NCBI GenBank assembly: GCA_934047225.1 | Contig: OW204012.1 | Coordinates: 9,734,001-9,798,000, forward strand | Direction: 5' to 3' | DNA: 64,000 bases | Origin: Ypsolopha sequella | Lineage: Eukaryota > Arthropoda > Insecta > Lepidoptera > Ypsolophidae | Part shown: positions 1-11,200 of the stretch, piece by piece | How the letters are laid out: every line of letters begins with the position of its first letter | Position numbering within the stretch: the stretch's first letter is position 1 | The notes under the pieces: model-generated | Seen by the model: only the letters and a program-made list of their open reading frames with translations | Databases searched by the model: none | Told to the model about the DNA's origin: nothing | Made by a program: the position numbers and the translations under genes

Positions 1-633
1 TTCGATATTGTTAATTTGGTTGTCTATCTATAGTCGACCGGACGGACACTATCTGTCATGGGTTTTATAGAAAGCAATTTAAAAAATTATTTAAAGTACT
101 ACTGTACCTAGTAAATATTAAAAGCACATGCAATTTCTGTCTATCAAAATGTGAGAAGATAACAAAAATTAAAAACTTACTTAGGAACAAGGAAAATTAT
201 CTAATTCGTATCATTTAATAATTTATTCATAATTAATTTTTATTTTATTTACTATCGTAAACGTTTGTGGTGACGCTGTAAGCAAGTTTAAAATTATTAT
301 AAAAAAGTAGCGCATGGCTGAATCAGAGAATATAAAGTATTGCTGAATCGTGTCTTTCCTAGGATTGTTTCTTGAAATACGAAGAAGACATTTTTAAAGG
401 ATTTTTTTGCGGTTTTGTCATCCAATAATATCTCAACACATTGTTTATATGTAGAATCCCTAGATAAAAGATCAATAAATCAAATATATATTTTTCAATA
501 CAAATAGAGTCCGAATTTCTTCAAACGAATCCTCGAAAGTCGGGGCGTTGTTCATGCTCTAGGCTCATGAATAAGATCCTAAAATTAAGGCTAGCCTTAA
601 TGGATAATTTAATGAGACACCTATCAGGGAAAA

Positions 634-1001
634 TCTATCCATCCATCCATCCATCAGCCTACTTCGTCCACTGTTAGACATAAGCCTTTCCAGGACTTTG
701 CCACTCCCGGCGGTCATCCTGGAAGAATTGCCTATATTCACACACGCTGGGCAGGCGGGTTGGTGAGTGCGGTGCCGGAACCCTCGCACCAGTGACGCCG
801 CTGCCCGTCACCAGTCTGTACCGTATAAGGCCCGGCTATTAGGGATGGATATACCGCCATCCATCGCTCCCAGGCATGGGGGCCCCCTGGTTTTTTGACT
901 GTGAGCTGTCCTCTTACTCTCCTCCGAATTATTTCGAGGGGGTCTCCAAGTAAGATGGTGGTACCTCCACAGTCGAGCCCGGCATCAACTCTACCACCTG
1001 T
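634..1001 (-). repeat. Retrotransposon-tail-like dispersed repeat, copy 1
   Basis: Starts at an ATCC microsatellite and runs through a stretch that, on the minus strand, ends near DRREWQ...GKAY-type coding sequence, the usual C terminus of a non-LTR retrotransposon. It is about 370 bp and strongly similar to copies at 13136-13515 (plus) and 20968-21318 (minus). The first 560 bases of the window and 1002-1580 show nothing I can name. Confidence 0.6.
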
Positions 1002-1580
1002 AAAAAATATTGGTCAAATATTAGTCTAAATAGTAATCAGGGAAAATAGGGACTTACAATGTGCAAATCACTCACGGGTATAATAGAAAAAAAAGGAAAG
1101 GTTTGCGGCCGGCAATGTTTTTGCAAATTCTCAGATATTTTGCAAAGTTCCAGTTTTGGCAAACAAATTTAAGCACTCTCAATGCTTACTGAATAAAGTA
1201 CCTGACACTGCGTTTTTCAGTTAACTTTCACTGTCATATATATAAGCCTAGGTGTCTGTCCGTCTTTACATCCATCATTCCGTTTTTTTCCTTTGTTCGC
1301 TGCTTTAAACAAAACTACCAACCTTAATATTCTCAATCAGAAACAAAATCTTTAGAAACCACAAACCAGAACCAATATTTATTCCACCTGATCATCTTAG
1401 TGACTCACTGGTGACTCACATCTAATTTTTTATCGTACAAGTGACATCACTTTACCCCGGTAGCCCACTGACCATAATAAATATGGATCCTTAATTGTAG
1501 TGGCCTTGGTTTCGGCAAGACAATGCATTTAGGAAGTCTACGCGGTTCCTTTTAAATAGAATAAAAATTTTAGATAGACA

Positions 1581-1910
1581 AGGTCCGGTAGCATAGTGTT
1601 TAATCGCGCGCGACGCCACTGGTTGAATCACAAGTGCAAGGAGCGTGATGTACTGTTTAATCGCAAAAACATCGTGTCACGCTCCTCACACTTATAATTT
1701 AACTGTCGCATCGCGCGCGATTAAACACTACACTTAGGGCCCTGCAACCGTAGCACGCCGCCGTAGCCGTGTTTAATTACGCGCGATACGTCTTAGTTGA
1801 ATCACAAGTGCGAGGAGCGTGACACGATTTTTTTGTGATTAAACAGTACGTCAAGCTCCTTGCACTTGTGATTGGCATCGCGCGCGATTAAACACTATGC
1901 TACAGGTCCT
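1581..1910. repeat. Double foldback element with CGCGCGA ends
   Basis: The outer ends (1581-1613 and 1878-1910) are near-perfect inverted repeats containing GTGTTTAATCGCGCGCGA. Two further internal copies of that end meet around 1705-1790, so two small foldback units sit head to tail, each with a core around CAAGTGC(A/G)AGGAGCGTGA. Probably a MITE in tandem. No coding sequence. Confidence 0.65.
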
Positions 1911-2257
1911 GGTGTAACCTATAAAACATAAGGACGCATTTTCAAAGTGACGAAAACACCGATAAATGGTCGACTATTGAAAGTTGACAAACAGTGCTCC
2001 CCCCTTAGGGTATTTTCCCCTAAATTTAGGGAAATTCTTAGGGTATTTCTTAGGAGAAACAAAATTGTTTCGGGTATTTTTTGTGAGAAGCTATTTTGGA
2101 CGATTTTTGGGTTTAGAATGCATATATCGGAACGTGGTGTGCAGATTTCTATCGCTATCAACAAATATTAAATATTTTTCGTAAGACAATTTTCTACTTT
2201 AAACTTAGATTCTGTAAAAATGGACGCTATTCGTGACTGCTCAAACTTACTGAAATG

Positions 2258-2508
2258 TTTATAGTTAATTTAATTGATAAACTTTATAGGTACCTAATTT
2301 AATAGTAATCAAATTGTGTTTTTCTTTTTAATTAAAGGGAAAAAAGTCTAAAAAGTGTAAAATTTAGGGGATTTTTATTAGGTTTACAGTTAATTAAACT
2401 GATAAAATTTTATAGTAGATTCAATAATAGATAATATAAATGGTGTTGTACTTTTTTTATTCTTAGTGGAAAAAAGTCTGAATAGTGTCAAATTTAGGGG
2501 ATTCAAGG
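2258..2508 (+). repeat. Diverged tandem duplication of about 125 bp
   Basis: Two consecutive units each run from AGTTAATTAA-like sequence to GAAAAAAGTCT and then AAATTTAGGGGATT. They are imperfect copies. The rest of 1911-2850 is AT-rich, with short TTAGGG(T/A)A-like repeats near 2005-2055 and no gene. Confidence 0.5.
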
Positions 2509-3669
2509 AATTTAGGGGTAAGCCAAAATCCGAGGGTCGACAATTAATCTGAGAAAATTGATAATTAAACAAAACCTTATTCCATACAAGATAAGATTCT
2601 CATAAACTTGCAAACTTTCTGAAGTTTCTTTTCTTTTTTTTTCCAAGGTTTGTTTAAACTATTTCAAGTTTTCTTTCACCTTACTTTTAACATTTAATAT
2701 TATTCTTATATCAGATTTTTTTATTTTTTATCACAGTTATTCAGTTATTGAGAATATTTGTACCAAAACTCACCCTGTTTTCGCTGTAATTGGGCTTAAT
2801 TTTGCCTATTGGGTACGGAACCCTAAAAACCTATTTATGTATTCCTTTTTAAGGCGATTACCATCGCCAAATTAGCAGCTCGATATTTGTCACTACAAAT
2901 ATCAACGGAAACGACATTGAAATAACGTTCATATCAGTGCGCAATGCATAGTGGCTGTTACGACGCTCGCTGCGTCCTTGAGAGGGCGAAATAGGAGAAA
3001 ATTATACTTTTCACTTGGACGTGATTACTCGATTGAATAATCTTATGTTATGTTTATAGCCATAAAGTTTATCTATTTATCAAAGCATAAATGAATTCAA
3101 TCGGCCAAGCCACTCAGCAGCAGTAGGGAATTTGAGGTCAAAAAACACCATTCAGTAAAAAAAAAAAACATGTAGAAGTTTTGGTGGTATAAAAAAGAAA
3201 AATGTTGCATATGTTGTCTAAGAGTTGATTATTCATAATACATTTTTTCATTATTTTTGGTTTGGCCGTAAACGAGGAGTAGGCTTTAGAAAGTACCCAT
3301 TTGGCAATAGTAAGGCCCTTAACGAGTAGGGATGTCTTTTAACTCCAATAGATAGATGCATTTAGACAACCAATTTTTTTACACAAATTATTGTGAATTC
3401 AAATTGTAGGCTGGGGTTTAGCGCGTAAATATGAGTAAATTTGTGATTAACAGTAACCAGGTTTATTTCACAGTATATTTCGTCATCGTTTAGCAAGAGA
3501 TAAGTGTGCCAAAAGACAATAATGAAGTGGATATCGTTTTCTGCAATCAAAATGATTGATATATCACCTACATTATAAATAAGACAAAATCGAACTTTCA
3601 CAGGCATTTCTTACTTTAACATTCTTAAGAGTCTATAGTACCTGAGTTTTTTTTTTTAAATAGCCGTGG

Positions 3670-4189
3670 CACAGTATAAGAAAAGGAAGCAGTATTATGT
3701 CTTCATAGAAACGGCCCGAAACGACGCGCTTCGAAATCTAGGGAGCTGTCGGGGGGCGGCAGTCGCAGTTGTGCCTCAGTTAGGTACGCATGCTGACACT
3801 TTGAGACGCTCCCGCGCATTTACGAGTTTTTACGTAAATTTGCAGTAATTTTTAATCAAAAGATAATACGTCAATTTAATATAGCATTACCAAATACATA
3901 ACGCAACAAACAGTCAATACAGCCGATTCTGAAGGCTTTAATTTTAGTTTTAGTGCTGTCAAGACTTAAATTTGTCCAAAGTAATTTAGCTTCTGTTCTT
4001 CACACTTATGAACTATTTGCAACAATGAAAATTTAGTCTTGACAGCACTAAAACTAAAATTAAAGCCTTCAGAATCGCCTACACTGGCCACGGGGCAGCC
4101 CTAGTGCATGTTTACGTACCGAACGGCCGTAGGTATTTATTTCAAGGATACTCCCCAGTCGTAATACTGCTTCCTTTTCTTATACTGTG
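3670..4189. mobile_element. Middle inverted-repeat element nested in 2851-4693
   Basis: Arms 3670-3697 and 4162-4189 are perfect inverted repeats around CTTCCTTTTCTTATACTGTG. The element lies inside the outer family E shell and holds a third inverted repeat. Confidence 0.6.
3924..4077. repeat. Innermost 43-bp inverted repeat
   Basis: Arms 3924-3966 and 4035-4077 are perfect complements over 43 bp (CGATTCTGAAGGC ... CAAGACT and inverse), with a 68-bp loop. A small foldback or MITE inserted into the middle element. Confidence 0.65.
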
Positions 4190-4844
4190 GCCGTGACTGT
4201 AATGACAACCGAAGCAAGCGCATGTTTCACTTAAATATTTGTTAGGGGCTTGGTATCGCCTTTCTCCTCCTCGTTTAGGGCCGACACAAAAATATTGAAA
4301 AAAAATGTACATGAATTATCTCTAACACAACGTATGCAATATATTTCTTTTTATACCACGAAAACTTCTATATGAACAAAAAAATACGACCGAATGTTGT
4401 TTTTTGGCTTGAATTCCCTACTGCTCCTATGTGGCTTGGTCGATTTAATTAATGTATGCTTTAAGTAATAGATAAATTTGATAGCTATAAATATAACATG
4501 GTATTATTCAATCAAACAATCACGTCCACGTGAAAAGTATTATTTTTTCCTATTTCGCCCTATCAAGGACGCAGCGAGCGTCGTAACAGCCACTATGCAA
4601 TGCACGCTGGTATGAACGTTATTTCAATGTCGTTTCCGTCGATATTCGTACTGACAAACATCGAGCTGCTAATTTAGGGACACTTATCGCCTTAAGGTAT
4701 AAAACATTTTTGGCGTGCTTTTTAAGTATTAAGATCAGTTATTGTGCTAAATTTCATGCTCTTATTTGAAGTATTAATTGAATACTGGCGATTTATTTCG
4801 CGGTTCGGAGGTAAATTTGCATTTTTTTCTATCGAGAAAATTAG

Positions 4845-5150
4845 AAGGTTTATTCAGTCTTGCTCGAACGCTTTCGTTTTTTAACTGTCTATCCTGCTCT
4901 AATCAGATGCCGCGTACGCAAAACTTCAGTTATTTTAAAATCACGGCTACATTAGGGCATTAACTATAATTTCTTAATGTAATAAAGATGGTTTTTTCTA
5001 GTTAGTATCTGCGTGTGTTGGTTTCGTTTCAATCGGTTTTGAAATATGGGAGCTGAATCGTTTTTGTCATGTAATTCAATTAAAAGAATATTAAACATAA
5101 TGTTTATTTATAAAGTGTAGTTAATGATTTTCTTGAGTCAAAAAACACGC
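4845..5150 (+). repeat. Dispersed repeat family C, copy 1
   Basis: Contains CTATCCTGCTCTAATCAGATG and, downstream, ATCTGCGTGTGTTGGTTTC. Similar copies are at 25060-25450 and, split by a 2.3-kb insertion, at 56580-59275. No coding sequence. Class unknown. Confidence 0.55.
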
Positions 5151-5249
5151 CATATATTTTTATATTAAAATATAATGTTACCATTCGGCTTTTCTTTATA
5201 AATATTGATATATATAGTGTTTTTTTTGTAAATTATACACATTAATTAA

Positions 5250-5565
5250 TATGGGCAAGATATATTTCGAGTCCTTTTGGACTCGGTATCAGTTGCATTG
5301 ACAATACATATGACATTATAAATATAAAAGACATTTTTTTTTTGTGTTTTGGTGTTGTTTGTTAAGGCCTGGTCCATATTCATATTCAGCTTCGCACGTG
5401 GGAATCCTCATTCATCTGGTCGCTTGGTGCCCACTTTGGACCAGGCCTTAACAAACAACACTAAAACACAAAAAAAATAATATTGTCTTTTATATTTATA
5501 ATGTCATATGTATTGTCAATGCAACTGATGCCGAGTCCAAAAGGACTCGAAATATATCTTGCCAT
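5250..5565. repeat. Long foldback with a ribozyme-like motif on each arm
   Basis: Arms of about 100 bp run from GGCAAGATATATTTCG at 5254 inward, and an inner stem includes GTTGTTTGTTAAGGCCTGGTCCA. A hammerhead-like motif sits at each outer end: minus strand 5255-5296 and plus strand 5521-5562. Confidence 0.7.
5521..5562 (+). ncRNA. Hammerhead-ribozyme-like motif
   Basis: Order: GCAA, CTGATGCC, GAGTCC, loop AAAA, GGACTC, GAAA, TATATC, TTGC. The two outer 4-mers pair (stem I) and GAGTCC pairs with GGACTC (stem II). The CTGATG and GAAA blocks are the hammerhead core, except that the expected A after CTGATG is CC. A weaker mirror copy with CTGATACC is on the minus strand at 5255-5296. Cleavage activity is uncertain. 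Confidence 0.5.
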
Positions 5566-5684
5566 ATATTTTTAAATTTTTTGCCATTTACATTGACGGA
5601 ACTGAATCCAATGCAAATTTTACCATATATTTATTTCAAAGTGATTGGTGCATTATCACTACACAGTATATAATTAAATCGCTT

Positions 5685-5837
5685 CCCGCTGTCTGTCTGT
5701 CCCTGTGTATGCTTAGATCTTTAAAACTACGCAACGGATTTTGATGCAGTTTTTTTTAATAGATAGAGTGATTCAAGAGGAAGGTTTTTGTTCATAATAC
5801 ATGCCCGTGCAAAGCCGGGGCGGGTCGCTGGTTGTTA
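5685..5837 (+). repeat. Dispersed repeat with AAGCCGGGGCGGGTCGCT end
   Basis: Contains CTGTCTGTCTGTCC, ACTACGCAACGGATTTTGATG and ends in the G/C-rich sequence above. An inverted copy lies at 11811-12045. This kind of repeat is widespread in lepidopteran introns; its class is not clear to me. Confidence 0.5.
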
Positions 5838-5889
5838 ATTTAACAGAGGATCATGCGAAACAATGTGAGGTATTATAGGCTCTTTAAAG

Positions 5890-6314
5890 TTAAGGCGCTA
5901 CGGAAAAAAATCGACACTTTTAGAACGTCCATATCGACTTCAGTAAATAATGTACTATTTTGATAAAATAGTATATTATTTTTGGATTCTTTTTCTAGGG
6001 ATCTGTTAGAACAGAAACGCGATTGGAGAAATTCGGCTCGATAGAATTATTTATTGAAATGAGGTCTTTTTCGACACCAATTCTCCTGGTTTGACAATTT
6101 GGAATGACATATGGACTTCAATTATATTGTATTAGATGGATTGTTACAGTTTCTAGGACCTGGTTAAACGAAATTTTTATAGCAACTTTAGTATATTTTA
6201 TATTAATAAAAAACCGACTTTTTGCTACTTTTCCTCGAATCCGTCCCTCTCACACTGAGGATTTTTTCGCATATGGAGTAAAAGGGACGCTAAAACTTTT
6301 ACATATCGCCTTAA
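5890..6314. mobile_element. Family A MITE, undivided copy
   Basis: Ends TTAAGGCGCTACGG and, inverted, CATATCGCCTTAA, which fits a TTAA target as for piggyBac-type elements. Copies at 26037-26692 and 52777-53447 carry a second element (family B) inside; this one lacks it and serves as the empty site. Partial relatives lie at 35665-35850 and 55890-56310. The stretch 6320-7250 shows nothing else I can name. Confidence 0.6.
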
Positions 6315-7249
6315 ACTAATGTATTGCTAAACGGAAAGGAAAAGATTTACATAACCAAAGTATTTTACACATCGTTATTCATTAAAATGCGTTCTCATAG
6401 CGCTCCACATTTTACAATCGACGACTATTTTCGGTTTTTGCTTGAAATAAATCCTTTTTTAAAAGACAATAGGTCGGCGCGGCGCTTATCGGCTGTAATC
6501 AAGTGCGGGAAAGAATAGTATGGACATTCATTCCAATATTGGAAGGAAATTAATGAAAGAAAATGTTTTTTGAAATACGAACCTGTGTTTTACCATTGTT
6601 TATGTTAATGTTAGTGTAATATTTCATTAAATGCACCGCAACTCAAATTTTAGTTTAATTTGTCGTGTTGTCTCATTTTATGGTTATTTTGTTCAATTGT
6701 CACAAGTAAAACAAGTTGTAAGTGTATGAATTGTATATTGTGTATATATGGATATAAATTTAATTAAATTGATACCGTAGACTTAATTCACCTGGGTTAA
6801 TTCACGTGGGCGAATAATTACGTAAATTTGATTGATATAATAAAAACGAGTTTTCAAGATGTATATATAGATAAATAACAAATAGATAGATAACAAATAT
6901 CTATGAATACATTAGGTAAATATCGGTGGTTCAATCGTAAGTAATTAAACACCGCTCCCGATCCCCAACCGAGCCCCCAGAACGAATCCAGGCGGCCTGC
7001 ATATATTGCATAGTTCTTATATATAATCTAAAATAATAAAAAAAAACTTATAAATTGCTTAAAAAGGGTTCCTGATTTATATAAAAATGCCGAAATTTTC
7101 TTACAGATTAATGAGTTCTTAGTTCCTGTAATTAAATAGCTATTTACATTATTTGTTTTTTGTTTGAAAGTTGGTTTCAAGGTTTTACATCTACGTATTA
7201 AATTTTTTTTTATTGTCAGTTTGATTACCAAAATTAAATTTTCAAAAAT

Positions 7250-7470
7250 AGTTCGTCCTAAATGCCACCCGTTTCCATGATAAGATTCGTAATGACTTTT
7301 TAGAGCTGACGCTTTTAAAAAATCAAATTTTTGTTGCTGTTAGCTTAATGTTGTCTCATTCATACACCAAAAAAATTACATAATTTGGATTTGTCATTCC
7401 TAAAAAAAAAGCAAAAATGTTAGTACTGAAAATTGAGTTTCCTGAAAAGTCTCTTTATTAAACGGCAATG
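7250..7470 (+). repeat. Dispersed repeat family F, copy 1
   Basis: Contains CCTAAATGCCACCCGTTTCC, TTGTCTCATTCATACAC and GTTAGTACTGAAAATTGAG. Further copies: 15000-15110, 18110-18430 (inverted), 60663-60885, 62396-62600. No coding sequence. Confidence 0.55.
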
Positions 7471-7599
7471 AAGACTTATTACGATTGGAATCTCCAGAAA
7501 TATCTCTAGTGCTAGAAATTATACGATATATACAAAAAAAAAAACAAAGTTTATTCGTTATAACAAATAAAAAAAAATACAAACTTATAATTAGTACAA

Positions 7600-8162
7600 A
7601 TTATATAACTTAGTTTATAAGGGAGTAACGTTGGAAGCCATGGTAGGTGGTAAGCCTGAGTAATGGCCTCCAGCGCCTTTCCGCGGGCCAAGTTACATTT
7701 TTGTGATGAAAACAAAATAAAATAAAATTTAGATTATAAAAACTAAAATCTAAAATATATGTGTAGACGAGAAGAGATAACTTATAACGCTTCTAATACG
7801 TTGCAGCTAAATGGCCTTATCCACGCTATTGTGTCCACAGTTTCCCACTCACATATAAGGTTATGTCGGCCAACGCCACCGTTCAGTATGGCTATGCAGC
7901 GGTGACCTACATGAACTATTTACTTTTAAATTATATATGTCAAGAAAATTCAGTGACTCAAAATACTCAAAGTATTTCGACTTAGGACACTTTTCCATGG
8001 ATGTCCAAAGAACACAAATTTTCCTTGTAAAATAACGCTACGAATTCGGAGCGATGTTTTTGTGACACAAAAAGGACAATCGAAAACACAAGTGGCTTAA
8101 ACATGTACAGTGAGAGAATCCAGAGTGACAGTGTTAGTGAATAATGATTGTGTACAGTGAAA
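7600..8162 (+). promoter_or_regulatory. Immediate upstream region and likely 5' UTR
   Basis: This stretch before the start codon has no transposon that I recognise. The last 70 bases are rich in AGTGA-type sequence and look transcribed. CAGT-type initiator matches occur near 8107 and 8129, but several fit and none is preferred. No convincing TATA box. An upstream noncoding exon cannot be excluded. Confidence 0.3.
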
Positions 8163-8244
8163 ATGAAAGTGTCAGTTTTGATTGCCTGTTTGTCTGTCCA
8201 TCTGATTGTCGGATCCAGAGTCATTATAGTGGAAAATGCACCAA
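8163..8244 (+). CDS. Exon 1: start codon and signal peptide
   Basis: ATG at 8163 follows GTGAAA, so A is at -3, a good animal start context. The 27 whole codons begin [18 protein letters not shown], a short basic start, hydrophobic core and small residues before a likely cleavage near residue 18. The exon ends one base into codon 28 at donor GTTAGT. That base plus the first two of exon 2 makes Thr. The stretch before the ATG (about 8090-8162) reads like 5' UTR, but no TATA box or certain start site can be named. Confidence 0.85.
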
Positions 8245-11200
8245 GTTAGTAACTATAGTACCTATTATGTTATTGTTCTTGTTTGAATAGTGAAAATTAC
8301 ATAATTCCTCGGTAGGATTTACTTTGTAAATAGACTGGTTGATTTTACTGAATCATTAGTAATTATAACAGCTTTGAAAGTTTTTTTAAAAGATATAAAT
8401 ATACTGATAAATAGGATATACAAATATAATTAAATCTCAAGATATATTTCGGGTCCGACCTGGACCCGGCATCAGTTGAGTATCTTAAGATATTTATAGT
8501 ATTTTTTTCAATGTATATTATTGGTAATATAATTTTTGTTTCTAAACATAAACATTTATTAATTGTTTTATTAAGTTTAGAATTTATTGTTTTAAGATTT
8601 TTTTTTTTTTAATAATTATGTTAAATTATTATTATTATTAATAGGATATACAAATATAATTAAATCTCAAGATATATTTCGGGTCCGACCTGGACCCGGC
8701 ATCAGTTGAGTATCTGATGCCGGGTCCAGGTCAGACCCGAAATATATCTTGAGATTTAATTATATTTGTATATCCTATTTATCAGTATATTTATATCTTT
8801 TAAAAAAACTTTCAAAGCTGTTATAGCGTATATAATTTTAGTAAATATAACAAAATATCTATAAAAATTTAAAAATATAGTTATAACTTGATAATGTTCC
8901 ATGAAGAAACTGCAGCCCAATCATAAGAAATCAAAAGTCACAGTCCACACTTAGTACACCTGCTTTTCACCGACGATTATTATGCGACTTGCATTTCACA
9001 ATTCACACCTGAAAACACTCCTGACGGGAATTCGGACCCCCTCGGGAATTCTTGTCATGACGATATGGTTTTTAGGGTTCCGTACCCAAAGAGTAACCAA
9101 CGGGACCCTATTACTAAGACTCCGCTGTCCGTCTGTCTGTCCATCTGTCCGTCTGTCACCAGGCTGTATCTCATGAACCGTGATAGTTAGACAGTTGCAA
9201 TTTTCACAGATGATGTATTTCTGTTCCCGCTATAACAAAAAATACTAAAAAACAGATTAAAATAATTATTTAAGGGGGCTGCCATACAACAGACATGTTT
9301 TTTTGCCGTTTTTATAGATAATGTTACGGAACCCTTCGTGCGCGAGTCCTACTCGCACTTGGCCGGTATTTTTTATAAAAGAAACCTCACGACATTTTGT
9401 TTTAGGGTTCCTTAATATTTTTAAATGTAATTTAAGACTCTTGAAACATGTTAGCCATTCTGCGTAGGACACACAATAAAGAAATGATTGCGACATAATA
9501 TCCCAAATGGGGTGACAGAGGTGCTTTCAAGTGCAGACTGTCATTAGAATTTTCAACACTCATACACAACTTCTTTTCACCGACGATTTTTACGTCACAA
9601 CGCGATGGGGGTGAGTCTTTGAGGGATGTTGTGATTTGCCGAATACATACGTAATATCCAATAGATTGGGGTACATATACAGTGGTGGTCACATAATTAA
9701 AGACACCTCCTAATTGACCACAAAAATCTTAGTTATGGTACTACCATTTGCTTAAAAGGTATTTAATGTAGAGTAATTGGTATTAAACCAAACATGACAT
9801 TGTATTCTTAAAATGTGGGACAAAAAAAGAGATGTGTTCGTTAGTAGTTTAGCCACTGCGCACTCTGGGAAAGTAACACAAACTTTTTTAACTTACTTGT
9901 AGCTGGCCAGCTAATTAAAGACAATAAAAGTTGTGTTCTGAATTAAAAAAAGAAAAAAAGGACTTGATTCTCTTTTTCTTTGTTTTGCCGCGTATTTTCA
10001 TGAAACGTCGATATTACTGAAAAAACTTAACTTTTTTCATTAAAATTAATACGTTTTAAACCAGTCAATATGGGAAAAACAAGAGTTGCGATTCGACCAC
10101 TAGGAAGATTGTTTTGAACTTTTGTACTAAAGGCTGGTCGTACAGAAAAAGGTTGGTGCAGGAGGGTCGAAGGATGTGTCTGCAAGAACAATTAGACGGA
10201 GACTATGTGAGGCAAACTTGTGCGGAAGAGTGTCTCGAAAGGTGCCACTTTTGAAAAAGCAAAATGTTAAGGCAAGATTAGCGTTTGCTAAAAAATATCA
10301 ACACTGGACTGAACGAGAGTGGAAACAAGTGTTTTTTTCTGATGAAATAATAATTAATATGATTAATTCTGATGGAAAACAATATGTTAGACGCCCCCCA
10401 AACAAAGAAATGGATCCAAAGTATACCAAGAAAGTAGTCAAACAGGGGGGCGGAAATATCAAAGTGTGGGGCTGCTTTTCAGGACTTGATGTAGGACCTG
10501 TCAGGAAAATAGAAGGCAACATGGATAAATTCCAGTACAAGAATATTTTAGAACAAGCCATGCTGCCCTACGCCGAGCAAAATTTACCAGTCATTTGGAC
10601 TTTCCAACAGGATAATGATCCGAAACACACTGCAAAAATAGTAAAAGACTTCTTAAGGAACCAGTCCGTGACAGTTTTAGATTGGCTCCTGTACAGCCCG
10701 GATTTAAATCCCATAGAAAATTTGTGGTACCAGGTGAAGAAGACAGTGGCGACAAAGCGGACATCGAACGTCGATCAACTTTACACAGCCTTTACAGAAG
10801 CATGGAAGCAAATTCCGGTAGGAGCTTGTACAAAATTGATCGCTTCCATGCCCAAGAGATGTCGTGCTGTAATTTCTGCCAAAAGACATGCGACCAAACA
10901 TTGATACGTACCGGAATGTTTTATAAATTTGTTGGGAATTTTGTGTAATAAAGATAATTTCAATAACAACAATATTTTTTTTATTTCTTCTAAGCAAATG
11001 GAGTGTCTTTAATTATATGGCCATATCTTTAAACCGAATAAAAGATTAGGAACAGACAAATTTAGTTGATAATATTTCGTTTTAACACTAAACAATACCT
11101 ACACTAATATTTTTAAATAGTGTAGCAAGTTCCAATGGTAGTCTGATAAAAAATATAGAGAGGAATATCTTAGTTATTTTAATATACTTTAAGTGTCTGT

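Larger units (their letters stand above)
2851..4693. mobile_element. Large TTAA/GGCG-ended inverted-repeat element (family E), outer shell
   Basis: The ends read TTAA-GGCGATTACC and, inverted, TTATCGCC-TTAA. The inverted arms are about 450-500 bp and include AACGACATTGAAATAACGTT near 2910 and its complement near 4620. The TTAA at both ends fits piggyBac-type targeting, so this is probably a piggyBac-related MITE or foldback. A partial copy lies at 31933-32410. It contains two further nested inverted-repeat elements. Confidence 0.65.
8362..8825. repeat. Retrozyme-like tandem with hammerhead-like motifs
   Basis: A block starting AATAGGATATACAAATATAA and ending after GTTGAGTATCT occurs at 8411-8483 and again exactly 230 bp further on. 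The second copy is followed at once by an inverted copy and by the inverted left flank (8715-8825). So two direct and one inverted ribozyme-like motifs bound a 230-bp unit. The layout resembles retrozymes: tandem short units, each with a hammerhead motif, that can yield circular RNA. Function here is inferred. Confidence 0.5.

Noticed and set aside
10298..10997. Minus and other-frame ORFs inside the Tc1 element
   Set aside because: Shadows of the transposase frame.
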